A program made the translations under genes and the position numbers. The notes beneath the pieces are model-generated. The model did not search any database, was not told the origin of the DNA, and was given only the letters and a program-made list of their open reading frames with translations. Of a stretch of DNA of 43,996 nt, positions 26,980 through 35,021 are shown one piece after another. Source of the DNA: Pseudomonadota bacterium (GTDB lineage Bacteria > Desulfobacterota > Desulfovibrionia > Desulfovibrionales > Desulfovibrionaceae); contig JAEXRD010000142.1 of NCBI GenBank assembly GCA_023438245.1, forward strand, positions 1-43,996, given 5' to 3'. Position 1 is the first letter of the stretch; the number at the start of each line of letters is the position of its first letter.

Positions 26980-27524
26980 TGCCCACGTATACCATGAACA
27001 CTCCGCTCACCGATGCCGACATCGAGAAGCTGCGCGCAGGCGACGTGGTGCTTTTGAACGGCATCATCTACTCCGGCCGCGACGCCGCGCACAAGAAGCT
27101 CATGGAGCTCCTCGACGCGGGCAAGGACCTGCCCTTTGACCTGAAGGGGGCAAGCATCTACTACGTCGGGCCCTCTCCGGCGCCTCCGGGCCGCCCCATC
27201 GGCTCGGCCGGGCCCACCACCAGCGGCCGCATGGACGCCTACGCCCCCCGGCTGCACAGCCTGGGGCTCAAGGCCACCATCGGCAAGGGCAAGCGCACGG
27301 ACGCCGTGCGCAAGGCCATGCAGGACAACAAGGCCGTGTACTTCGGAGCCACGGGCGGCGCAGGCGCGCTGCTCTCCAAGTGCATCACGGCCAGCAAGGT
27401 CATCGCCTTCGACGAGCTTGGCCCCGAGGCCATCCGCGAGATGACGGTGAAGGACTTCCCGCTCTTGGTCATCAACGACGCCTTCGGCGGCGAGCTGTAC
27501 GCCAAGCCGAACCTGGACGACTAA
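26979..27524 (+). CDS. fumB: Class I fumarate hydratase, beta subunit
   Basis: The 181-residue protein is the C-terminal (Fe-S hydro-lyase beta) half of class I fumarase. It shows GDVVLLNGIIYSGRDAAHKK, GPSPAPPGRPIGSAGPTTSGRMD, and the conserved GKG and GATGGAGALL segments. It completes the alpha chain's active site. GAGGAGG lies about 14 bases before the ATG, inside the alpha gene. It is the last recognised gene before a 353-base gap that has no gene but contains strong hairpins. Confidence 0.95.
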   Translation: MPTYTMNTPLTDADIEKLRAGDVVLLNGIIYSGRDAAHKKLMELLDAGKDLPFDLKGASIYYVGPSPAPPGRPIGSAGPTTSGRMDAYAPRLHSLGLKATIGKGKRTDAVRKAMQDNKAVYFGATGGAGALLSKCITASKVIAFDELGPEAIREMTVKDFPLLVINDAFGGELYAKPNLDD

Positions 27525-27597
27525 GGCTCCCGCGGGCTCCGGCGTGAGGGCGCTACCTCGCCGGACCCAAGTCCCCTGCGGGACCAGCCTGTGCATG

Positions 27598-27664
27598 AGA
27601 GCGGGGAGCTTGCTCCCCGAAGGGTCGGCCCGGTTCCCCGGATGGCCGGGGCCGACCCGCTCTC
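27598..27664 (+). other. Structured leader region before hdrC
   Basis: Within the 353 bases between fumB and hdrC no protein is supported. Two strong stems occur: GGGGAGC-TT-GCTCCCC (27603-27618) and GGGTCGGCC pairing with GGCCGACCC (27624-27660). AGAGCGG and CCGCTCT can close them into a branched fold. It may be an attenuator or ligand-sensing leader for hdr-flx, or a processing signal. No known riboswitch core is recognised. Confidence 0.4.
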
Positions 27665-27877
27665 CGTCCGGAGCAGAGAACGCCGCTCCCCTGCCCCCCA
27701 CGCCGGGGCGGGGGGCGGCTTCCACAAACCAGGCGGGGAGGGCCGTCCGGCCCGCGCCCTTGCCTTAGAAGCATGCTGTTGGTAGCATGGTCTTCTGGCG
27801 CACCGGAAAGCTTGGCTTTTCGCGGCCCAGCCCCCCAGGCCACCGACACCAGCGGGCCGATCCCGCAGGAGCACGCC

Positions 27878-28480
27878 ATGCAGCCAAGCGGCCACGTCCT
27901 GGACCTGGCGAAGGTCCGCGACCCTCAGTTCCAGGAGGCCGTGGCCCGCGAGAGCGGACAGGCCCTGGCCTCCTGCTACCAGTGCGGCAACTGCACTGCC
28001 GGGTGCGTGTACACCAGGGACTACGACATCCCGGTGCACCAGGTCATGCGCCTGGTGCAGCTGGGCGACCGCGAGACCGCGCTGTCCTGCCGCTCCATCT
28101 GGCTGTGCGCCACCTGCCAGGCCTGCACCACCCGCTGCCCCAACAACATCGAGGTCGCCCGCGTCATGGACGTGCTGCGCCACATGGCCCGTCGCGCCGG
28201 ATTCGCCCCCGAGCCCCTGGTGAAGACCTTCGCCGACGGGTTCCTGGCCAGCGTGGCCCGGCATGGCCGCGTGTTCGAGGCCGGGCTGGCCGCCGTGTTC
28301 GCGCTCAAGTCCGGCAAGCCCCTGCAGGACGCCGGGCTCGGGCCCGCCATGCTCAGCCGGGGCAAGCTGGCCTTCCTGCCGCACGAGCCCGAAGGCCAGG
28401 GCAAGGCCGAAGTCGCGGCCATCTTCCAGCGCTTCCGGGCCAAAAAGGCTGCCCAGGCGGGCGGGGGAGGCGGTAAATGA
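27878..28480 (+). CDS. hdrC: Heterodisulfide reductase subunit C (HdrC)
   Basis: The 200-residue iron-sulfur protein has two [4Fe-4S] motifs, CYQCGNCTAGCVYT near residue 32 and CATCQACTTRCPNNIEV near 76. HdrC relays electrons from HdrA to HdrB. The start was set at MQPSGHVLDL, preceded by GCAGGAG; an in-frame ATG 105 bases upstream gives a proline-rich, non-conserved extension. It opens the hdrCBA-flxDCBA operon, and its stop overlaps the hdrB start (ATGA). The C-terminus ends in Ala/Gly. Confidence 0.93.
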   Translation: MQPSGHVLDLAKVRDPQFQEAVARESGQALASCYQCGNCTAGCVYTRDYDIPVHQVMRLVQLGDRETALSCRSIWLCATCQACTTRCPNNIEVARVMDVLRHMARRAGFAPEPLVKTFADGFLASVARHGRVFEAGLAAVFALKSGKPLQDAGLGPAMLSRGKLAFLPHEPEGQGKAEVAAIFQRFRAKKAAQAGGGGGK

Positions 28481-29442
28481 GCCCCGCCGATTCCCTCCGG
28501 CTGGCCTACTATCCCGGCTGCTCCCAGGCGGGCACCGCCGCGGAGTACGACATTTCCACCCGGGCCTGCTGCAAGGCCCTGGGCATCGCATTGGTGGACG
28601 TTCCGGACTGGACCTGCTGCGGCAGCACCCCGGCCCACACGGTGGACCACCACCTGGCGGGCGCCCTGGCCGCGCGCAACCTGCGCCAGGCCGAGGCCAC
28701 GGGCTGCGCGCGCACGGCCACGCCCTGCCCCAGCTGCCTGGCCGCCCTGCGCACCGCGTCGCACCATTTGCATGAGGAAGACTACCGCGCCGGGGTGGAG
28801 GAACTGCTCGGCGGCCCCGCGCCGCTGCAGTCCGAGGCCGTGAGCGTGCTCCAGGTGCTGCTGGAGGACGTGGGGCCGGGGACAATCGCCGCGGCGGTGA
28901 AAAAGCCGCTCGCGGGCCTCAAGGTGGCCCCGTACTACGGCTGCCTGCTCTCGCGCCCGCCGGAGCTCATGGCCTTCGACGACCCCGAGAACCCCACGGC
29001 CATGGACCGCATCCTGGCCGCCTGCGGGGCCACGGTGGTGGACTTTCCCTTCAAGACCGAGTGCTGCGGCGCGGCCTTCGGCATGCCCCGGCTGGACGTC
29101 ATGCAGCGTCTCTCCGCCCGCATCCTGGGCGCTGCGCGCGACTGCGGGGCGGACGTGGTGGTGGTGGCCTGCCCGCTGTGCCAGATGAACCTGGACCTGC
29201 GCCAGGGCCAGGTGAGCGCGTCGAGCGGGGAGCGCTACGACCTGCCGGTGCCCTATTTCACCCAGCTTCTGGGCCTGGCCCTGGGCTTGTCCGACAGTGA
29301 GCTGGCCCTGGGCAAGCTGGTGCTGGACCTGCGCCCGGCCCTGGAGAGGGCCGCCAAGAGGGCTGCGGAAGCCCCGGCCCAGGCCCCGTCAAACCCCCTG
29401 AAAGGGGCCAAGGCCAAGCCTGAAACCAGCGAGGAGGCGTAA
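28477..29442 (+). CDS. hdrB: Heterodisulfide reductase subunit B (HdrB)
   Basis: The 321-residue protein has two CCG domains: WTCCGSTPAHT with TPCPSC, and TECCGAAFG with ACPLCQMN. These bind the pair of noncubane [4Fe-4S] clusters that reduce the disulfide. In Flx-Hdr systems the natural disulfide is thought to be a protein such as DsrC rather than CoM-S-S-CoB. A C-terminal tail of about 35 residues is Ala/Pro rich and probably flexible. It overlaps hdrC by four bases and ends three bases before hdrA. Confidence 0.93.
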   Translation: MSPADSLRLAYYPGCSQAGTAAEYDISTRACCKALGIALVDVPDWTCCGSTPAHTVDHHLAGALAARNLRQAEATGCARTATPCPSCLAALRTASHHLHEEDYRAGVEELLGGPAPLQSEAVSVLQVLLEDVGPGTIAAAVKKPLAGLKVAPYYGCLLSRPPELMAFDDPENPTAMDRILAACGATVVDFPFKTECCGAAFGMPRLDVMQRLSARILGAARDCGADVVVVACPLCQMNLDLRQGQVSASSGERYDLPVPYFTQLLGLALGLSDSELALGKLVLDLRPALERAAKRAAEAPAQAPSNPLKGAKAKPETSEEA

Positions 29443-29445
29443 CCC

Positions 29446-31440
29446 ATGCGCATCGGCGTCATGGTCTGCCACTGCGGCAACAACATCGCCGCCACCGTGG
29501 ACGTGGAGGCCGTGGCCAAGGCCGCGCGCGAGTTCCCGGACGTGGTCTTCTCCACGGACCACATGTACGCCTGCTCCGACCCCGGCCAGAAGAGCATCGA
29601 GCAGGTTATCCGCGATATGAGGCTCGACGGCGTGGTGGTGGCCTCCTGCTCCCCGCGTATGCACGAGACCACCTTCCGCCGCGCCGTGGAGCGCGCCGGG
29701 CTGAACCGCTACATGTTCGAGATGGCCAACATCCGCGAGCACGTGGCCTGGATCTCGCTGGACCGCCGCCGCAACACCGAGAAGGCCACCGACCTGGTGC
29801 GCATGGCTGTGGAGAAGCTGCGGCACAACCGCCCGCTCACCGCCAAGAGCTTCGACGTGCAGAAGCGCGTGCTCATCATCGGCGGCGGCGTGGCGGGCGT
29901 GCAGGCGGCGCTGGACTGCGCCGACGGCGGGCTGGACGTGGTGCTGGTGGAGCGCAGGCAGGCCATCGGCGGCATCATGAGCAAGCTGGACAAGACCTTC
30001 CCCACCATCGACTGCTCGGTGTGCGTGCTGGGACCGAAGATGGTGGACGTGGGCCAGCACCCGCGCATCACGCTGCACACCCTGTCCGAGGTGGAGGAGC
30101 TTTCCGGCTACGTGGGCAATTTCGAGGTCAAGATCCGCAAGAAGAGCCCCTTCGTGGACTGGACCAAGTGCACCGGCTGCGGGGCCTGCCTGGAGAAATG
30201 CCCCAGCAGGAAGGTGCCGGATTCCTTCAACGAGAACGTGGCCTTCTGCACGGCCATCAACATTCCCTTCCCCCAGGCCATCCCCAAGCGCGCGGCCATC
30301 GACCCGGCCCACTGCCGCCAGTTCACCAAGGGCAAGTGCGGCGTGTGCCAGAAAATCTGCCCGGCGGACGCCATCGACTACGCCATGGCCGACGAGGTGG
30401 TGACGGAGAAGGTGGGCGCGGTCATCGCGGCCACGGGCCTGGACCTCTTCGACCACACCAAGTGCGGCGAGTACGGCGGCGGGCGCTACCCGGACGTCAT
30501 CACCAGCCTGCAGTACGAGCGCATGCTCTCGGCAAGCGGCCCCACGGCGGGACACATCAAGCGGCCCAGCGACGGCAAGGAACCCAAGACCGTGGTGTTC
30601 ATCGCCTGCGTGGGCAGCCGCGACCGCAGCCTGGACCGGCCCTACTGCTCCAACTTCTGCTGCATGTACACGGCCAAGCAGGCCATTTTGACGCGCGACC
30701 ACATCCCGGACTCCACCTCCTACGTGTTCTACATGGACATCCGGGCCAACGGGAAGGGCTACGAGGAATTCGTGCGCCGCGCCCAGGAGGAGTACGGGGT
30801 GCAGTACGTGCGCGGCCGCGTGGCCCAGATCACCCCGGCCACCGGGCCCGATGCGGAAGGCCGACTCATCGTGCGCGGGGCGGACACGCTGCTCGGCGCG
30901 CAGGTGGAGATCGCCGCCGACCTGGTGGTGCTGGCCGTGGGGGCGGAGGCCGCCAAGGGCGCGGGCGCGCTGGCCGAGAAGCTGCGCATCTCCTACGACC
31001 ACTACGGCTTCTTCCTGGAGGGCCACCCCAAGCTCAAGCCCGTGGAGACCAACACCGCGGGCGTGTTCCTGGCCGGGGCCTGCCAGGGTCCCAAGGACAT
31101 CCCCTCCAGCGTGGCCCAGGCCAGCGCGGCGGCGGGCAAGGTCCTGTCGCTCTTGTCCAAGGACAAGCTGGAAAGCGACCCGCAGATCGCCCAGGTGACC
31201 ATGAACCGCTGCATCGGCTGCGGCAAGTGCGAACGCACCTGCCCCTTCGGCGCCATCCGCATGCGCGAGCTGCGCGACGGCAGCCAGAAGGCCGAGGTGG
31301 TGGAGACCGTGTGCCAGGGCTGCGGCATCTGCAGCGTCACCTGTCCCGTGCGGGCCATCCAGCTCCAGCACTTCACCGATTCCCAGCTTCTCGCGGAGGT
31401 CAACGCGCTATGTCGGACATGGGACGAGACTTCCGGATAA
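29446..31440 (+). CDS. hdrA: Heterodisulfide reductase subunit A (HdrA), flavin-bifurcating type
   Basis: The 664-residue protein has the N-terminal HdrA domain (MVCHCGNNIA, CSPRMHETTFR), and an FAD motif IIGGGVAGVQAALDCAD near 145. The inserted ferredoxin CTGCGACLEKCP is near 245 with a further CGVCQKICP. The thioredoxin-reductase-like part has VGSRDRSL and YCSNFCCMYTAKQA, and a C-terminal two-cluster ferredoxin CIGCGKCERTCP and CQGCGICSVTCP. It is the bifurcation centre: NADH electrons arriving through FlxD are split between ferredoxin and HdrBC. The position that is selenocysteine in some methanogen HdrA proteins is cysteine here. Confidence 0.95.
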   Translation: MRIGVMVCHCGNNIAATVDVEAVAKAAREFPDVVFSTDHMYACSDPGQKSIEQVIRDMRLDGVVVASCSPRMHETTFRRAVERAGLNRYMFEMANIREHVAWISLDRRRNTEKATDLVRMAVEKLRHNRPLTAKSFDVQKRVLIIGGGVAGVQAALDCADGGLDVVLVERRQAIGGIMSKLDKTFPTIDCSVCVLGPKMVDVGQHPRITLHTLSEVEELSGYVGNFEVKIRKKSPFVDWTKCTGCGACLEKCPSRKVPDSFNENVAFCTAINIPFPQAIPKRAAIDPAHCRQFTKGKCGVCQKICPADAIDYAMADEVVTEKVGAVIAATGLDLFDHTKCGEYGGGRYPDVITSLQYERMLSASGPTAGHIKRPSDGKEPKTVVFIACVGSRDRSLDRPYCSNFCCMYTAKQAILTRDHIPDSTSYVFYMDIRANGKGYEEFVRRAQEEYGVQYVRGRVAQITPATGPDAEGRLIVRGADTLLGAQVEIAADLVVLAVGAEAAKGAGALAEKLRISYDHYGFFLEGHPKLKPVETNTAGVFLAGACQGPKDIPSSVAQASAAAGKVLSLLSKDKLESDPQIAQVTMNRCIGCGKCERTCPFGAIRMRELRDGSQKAEVVETVCQGCGICSVTCPVRAIQLQHFTDSQLLAEVNALCRTWDETSG

Positions 31441-32003
31441 TCGGATTCCTCTGCAACTGGTGCTCCTACGGGGGCGCGGACGCAGCGGGCGTGGCCCGGT
31501 TCAGCCAGCCCACGGACCTGCGCATCATCCGCGTGCCCTGCTCGGGCCGCGTGGACCCCATGTTCGTGGCCAAGGCGCTTTTGTCGGGAGCGGACGGGGT
31601 CATCGTGAGCGGCTGCCACCCGCGCGACTGCCACTACACCGAGGGCAACCTGTATGCCCGCAGGCGGCTTGAGATGCTGCGGCGCTTCCTGCCCATCATC
31701 GGCGTGGACGAGCAGCGCTTCGAGTACGTCTGGGTCTCGGCCTCGGAGGGCTCGCGCTGGCGCGACATCATCACCGGCTTCACCGAGAAGATCCACGCCC
31801 TGGGGCCCATCCCGCGCATGACCGAGGCCGCCCGCACGCTGTGCAGGCTGGAGGGCATGCTCGGCGTCAGCTCCGCGCAGCCGGACATGGCCCAGCTGCC
31901 GGACTGGGACAAGAAGGAGCCCGTGCCCGAGGCGCTCCTCGGGCCTTCCGATCTCAAGGGGGGAGACTTTGCCCAGGGCAAGGAGGTCATGGATGGCGAG
32001 TGA
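31410..32003 (+). CDS. flxD: FlxD / MvhD-like [2Fe-2S] electron-transfer protein
   Basis: The 197-residue protein has the MvhD core with cluster cysteines in FLCNWCSYGGAD, VPCSGRVD and SGCHPRDCHY. MvhD-type subunits feed electrons into HdrA. The start overlaps the end of hdrA by 31 bases and is preceded by GGAGG; a second ATG nine bases on (MGRDFRIIGF) is possible. About 50 residues follow the usual C-terminus. All cluster positions are cysteine, with no selenocysteine. Confidence 0.92.
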   Translation: MSDMGRDFRIIGFLCNWCSYGGADAAGVARFSQPTDLRIIRVPCSGRVDPMFVAKALLSGADGVIVSGCHPRDCHYTEGNLYARRRLEMLRRFLPIIGVDEQRFEYVWVSASEGSRWRDIITGFTEKIHALGPIPRMTEAARTLCRLEGMLGVSSAQPDMAQLPDWDKKEPVPEALLGPSDLKGGDFAQGKEVMDGE

Positions 32004-32985
32004 TAGGCAGGCGAGTGATCGCATTCCCAAACTCAAGGAAGCCATCGCCTCGGAGCTGGGCAAGGTGGACTTCGTGCTGGGCTGGGCGCGCGGCTTCGAT
32101 CCGCTGCACGCCACGCCCGTCACCGTGCGCACCGAGGCGGACCTGGACAAGCTGATCTTCGACCCCACCTGCGTGCAGAACCTGGCCACCAGCCTGTACG
32201 GCCTGCGCGGCAAGCGCCTGGGCGTGGTGGTCAAGGGCTGCGACAGCCGCTCCATCACCCAGCTTCTGCTGGAGGGCCTGTGGGAGCGCGAGAACCTGGT
32301 GGTGTTCGGCCTGCCCTGCGACGGCGTCATCGACCTGGCCAAGGTCCGCGTGAAGCTGGACATCGCCGAGGTGCAGCGGGTGGCGTTCGAGGGTGAAGGG
32401 GAAGCCCGCATCGCCCGGCTGGCCCTGCCCGGCGGGGAAAAGACCGTCCCCCTGAAGGACATCCTGGCCGACAAGTGCCTGCGCTGCCGCTACCCCAATC
32501 CCGTCATTTCCGACCACTTGATCGGCCCGGAGCTTGCGCCCTGGGAGGGCGAGGACACCTATCCCGACCTGGCCGCGCTGGAGAAGCTCTCCACCCAGGA
32601 GCGCTTCGACTTCTGGAAGCGCCAGATGAGCCGCTGCATCCGCTGCTACGCCTGCCGCAACGCCTGCCCGCTGTGCGTGTGCAAGCACGTCTGCCTGGCC
32701 GACAGCCGCGAGCCGCACTGGCTTTCCGCCGAGAGCACGCTGCAGGAGAAATGGATGTTCCAGGTCATGCACGCCCTGCACCTGGCCGGGCGCTGCACCG
32801 AGTGCGGCGAATGCCAGCGCTCCTGCCCCATGGGCATTCCCATCCTGCTCCTCAAGCGCATGATGAACCGGGAGCTCAAGGCCGTGTTCGGCTACGAGGC
32901 GGGCATCTCGCTGGAGGCCGTGCCGCCGCTGCACACCTTCCAGATGGAAGAAGAAAAGATCAAGGACCGGGGATTGTTATGGTAG
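31993..32985 (+). CDS. flxC: FlxC, iron-sulfur subunit of the Flx NADH dehydrogenase
   Basis: The 330-residue protein resembles the beta subunit of coenzyme F420 hydrogenase in its first half (VVVKGCDSRSI, VVFGLPCDGVID, DKCLRCRYPNP). It then carries cysteine-rich ferredoxin motifs CIRCYACRNACPLC and CTECGECQRSCPMG. It passes electrons between FlxA/B and FlxD. AGGAGG and an 11-base overlap with flxD set the start at MASDRQASDRIPKLK. An upstream ATG is only shadow. Confidence 0.9.
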   Translation: MASDRQASDRIPKLKEAIASELGKVDFVLGWARGFDPLHATPVTVRTEADLDKLIFDPTCVQNLATSLYGLRGKRLGVVVKGCDSRSITQLLLEGLWERENLVVFGLPCDGVIDLAKVRVKLDIAEVQRVAFEGEGEARIARLALPGGEKTVPLKDILADKCLRCRYPNPVISDHLIGPELAPWEGEDTYPDLAALEKLSTQERFDFWKRQMSRCIRCYACRNACPLCVCKHVCLADSREPHWLSAESTLQEKWMFQVMHALHLAGRCTECGECQRSCPMGIPILLLKRMMNRELKAVFGYEAGISLEAVPPLHTFQMEEEKIKDRGLLW

Positions 32986-34064
32986 CCGACTCCATCAATA
33001 CCGTCGGATATATAGCCGAAGAGGCGCTTCCGGCCATCGTGGAGGGCTGGGCGCGCGACTACCACCTGCTGGCCCCCGTGCGCGAGGGCGCGGCGGTGGT
33101 GTATCGCGAGTGGGCCAAGGACATGCACCCCTTCCTGGGCCGGGTGCCCACGGCCTCGGCCAAGGAGGCCCTGCTGCCCCAGACCGAGACCCTGTTCACC
33201 TACGCCTACCGCAAGGACCCCAAGGACCTGACGCACACCGAGGTGTTCCTGTCCGAGCCGCCGCCGGTGGAGCCCACGCTGATCCTGGGGCCGCGCCCCT
33301 GCGACGCGCGCGGCCTGCACCTGCTCGACCGCGTGTTCCAGGACCGCACGGTGAAGGATCCGCAGTACCTGGAGCGCCGGGCGCGCACCACCCTGGTCAG
33401 CGTGGCCTGCGAGCGCATGGAGAACACCTGCTTCTGCCACTGGACCGGCGGCGGGCCGCATGGGGAAGACGGCAGCGACGTGCTGCTTTTCGCCATCCCG
33501 GGCGGCTGGGCGGCCCGCGCGCTGACCGAAAAGGGCGAGAAGCTGGTGGCGGCGCTGCCGGGGCTTTCGCCCGCTCAGCAAACGGCCCTGGACGAAAAGC
33601 GGGCCAACCCGCCCGCGCCCAAGAGCGAGGCCCCGGACCTGGGCCCCGCGCCGGAGCGGTTCCTGAAGCTCTTCGGCGACATGGACTTCTGGATCGACGA
33701 GACGGCGCGCTGCCTGTCCTGCGGGGTGTGCACCTACCTGTGCCCCACCTGCTCCTGCTTCAACATCACGGACGAATCCCAGGGCCTGAAGGGACGGCGC
33801 CTGCGCACCTGGGACACCTGCATGAGCGCGCTGTACACGCTGGAGGGCAGCGGCCACAACCCGCGCATCAGTCGTGCGCACCGGCTGCGCAACCGCGTGG
33901 GCCACAAGTTCTGCTACCACCCGCGCGAATTCCCCGGGGCCGGAAAGGACGGGGGCGCGGAATATTCCTGCACCGGCTGCGGCCGCTGCATCAAGATGTG
34001 CCCGGTGTCCGTGGACATCCGCGCCGTGGTGCTGGACGTGCTTAGGAAAGGCGAGGCGAAATAA
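32979..34064 (+). CDS. flxB: FlxB, sulfhydrogenase-beta-like ferredoxin subunit
   Basis: The 361-residue protein resembles the HydB/anaerobic sulfite reductase A family. The N-terminal part has the GPRPCDARGLHLLDRVF and SVACERMENTCFCHW signatures. Two [4Fe-4S] motifs follow, CLSCGVCTYLCPTCSCF near 250 and CTGCGRCIKMCPVSVDI near 330. It connects the FAD/NAD subunit FlxA to FlxC. It overlaps flxC by seven bases and abuts flxA. Confidence 0.92.
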   Translation: MVADSINTVGYIAEEALPAIVEGWARDYHLLAPVREGAAVVYREWAKDMHPFLGRVPTASAKEALLPQTETLFTYAYRKDPKDLTHTEVFLSEPPPVEPTLILGPRPCDARGLHLLDRVFQDRTVKDPQYLERRARTTLVSVACERMENTCFCHWTGGGPHGEDGSDVLLFAIPGGWAARALTEKGEKLVAALPGLSPAQQTALDEKRANPPAPKSEAPDLGPAPERFLKLFGDMDFWIDETARCLSCGVCTYLCPTCSCFNITDESQGLKGRRLRTWDTCMSALYTLEGSGHNPRISRAHRLRNRVGHKFCYHPREFPGAGKDGGAEYSCTGCGRCIKMCPVSVDIRAVVLDVLRKGEAK

Positions 34065-34901
34065 GTGAACGGACATGCGACTCCCTACATTCCGGAGCTG
34101 GCCACCATCGTGGACACCTTCGACGAGACCCCGGACGTGAAGACCTTCCGCGTGGTGCTGCAGGACCCGGCCAAGATGGCCGCGTTCCGCTTCGAGCCGG
34201 GCCAGGTGGCACAGCTCAGCGTCTTCGGCACCGGCGAGAGCACCTTCGTCATCTGCTCGCCGCCCACCCGCATGGACTACCTGCAGTTCAGCGTCATGCG
34301 CGTGGGCGAGCTGACCCACCGCCTGCACACCCTCAAGGCCGGCGATCCCATCGGCCTGCGGGGCCCCCTGGGCAACCACTTCCCCTACGGGGACATGAAG
34401 GGCAAGGACATCGTGTTCGTGGGCGGCGGCTTAGGCATGGCCCCGCTCAGAACGCTGCTCTTGTTCATGCTGGACAACCGGGCCGACTACGGCAACATCA
34501 CGCTCATCTACGGCGGGCGCAGCCCGGCGCACCTGTGCTTCAAGGACGAGCTGAAGGAGTGGGCCGAGCGCGGCGACATGCGCGTGGAACTCACCGTGGA
34601 CAACCCGGACGAGGGCTGGAAGGGCCGCACCGGCGTGGTTCCGGCGGTGCTCACGGACCTTGCGCCCAGCCCGGAAAACACCGTTGCCGTCACCTGCGGC
34701 CCGCCCATCATGATCCGTTTCACCCTCCAGGCCCTGGAGCAGCTGGGCTTTGCCGACGAACAGATCGTGACCACGCTGGAGCGCCGCATGAAGTGCGGCA
34801 TCGGGCTGTGCGGCCGCTGCAACATCGGCGAGAAGTTCGTCTGCGTGGACGGGCCCGTCTTTACGCAGGCCCAGCTCAAGGGGCTTCCGCAAGAGTTCTA
34901 G
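34065..34901 (+). CDS. flxA: FlxA, FAD/NAD(H)-binding subunit
   Basis: The 278-residue protein is a ferredoxin-NADP-reductase-type flavoprotein with a C-terminal [2Fe-2S] site. The flavin region includes FRFEPGQVAQLSV and PIGLRGPLGNHF; the nucleotide region has VFVGGGLGMAPLRTLL and VTCGPPIM. The cluster cysteines lie at 244-260 in CGIGLCGRC and FVC. It is the NADH entry point of the Flx-Hdr complex. The start is GTG directly after the flxB stop. A terminator follows about 25 bases after the stop. Confidence 0.93.
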   Translation: MNGHATPYIPELATIVDTFDETPDVKTFRVVLQDPAKMAAFRFEPGQVAQLSVFGTGESTFVICSPPTRMDYLQFSVMRVGELTHRLHTLKAGDPIGLRGPLGNHFPYGDMKGKDIVFVGGGLGMAPLRTLLLFMLDNRADYGNITLIYGGRSPAHLCFKDELKEWAERGDMRVELTVDNPDEGWKGRTGVVPAVLTDLAPSPENTVAVTCGPPIMIRFTLQALEQLGFADEQIVTTLERRMKCGIGLCGRCNIGEKFVCVDGPVFTQAQLKGLPQEF

Positions 34902-34926
34902 CCCCCTTTTCGACCCCCTTCGCAGG

Positions 34927-34974
34927 AAAAATATCCCGCGCCATCAGGCTGTTGCCTGCGGGGCGGGATTTTTC
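34927..34974 (+). terminator. Terminator of the hdr-flx operon
   Basis: ATCCCGC and GCGGGAT form the stem, flanked by AAAAA and TTTTTC, about 30 bases after the flxA stop. Confidence 0.85.
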
Positions 34975-34987
34975 TTGCGCGGGGGCG

Positions 34988-35015
34988 TTGACACCCCAAA
35001 CCAGGAGCGTATCTA
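34988..35015 (+). promoter_or_regulatory. Sigma70-type promoter for the structured RNA
   Basis: TTGACA (34988-34993), 16 bases, TATCTA (35010-35015). It lies 15 bases after the hdr-flx terminator and in front of a 600-base region with no supported protein, so the likely product is an RNA. Confidence 0.65.
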
Positions 35016-35021
35016 GGAATC

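Noticed and set aside
29446..32003. Selenocysteine in HdrA or FlxD
   Set aside because: The positions known as Sec in some homologues are coded by ordinary Cys codons, and no in-frame TGA is present.
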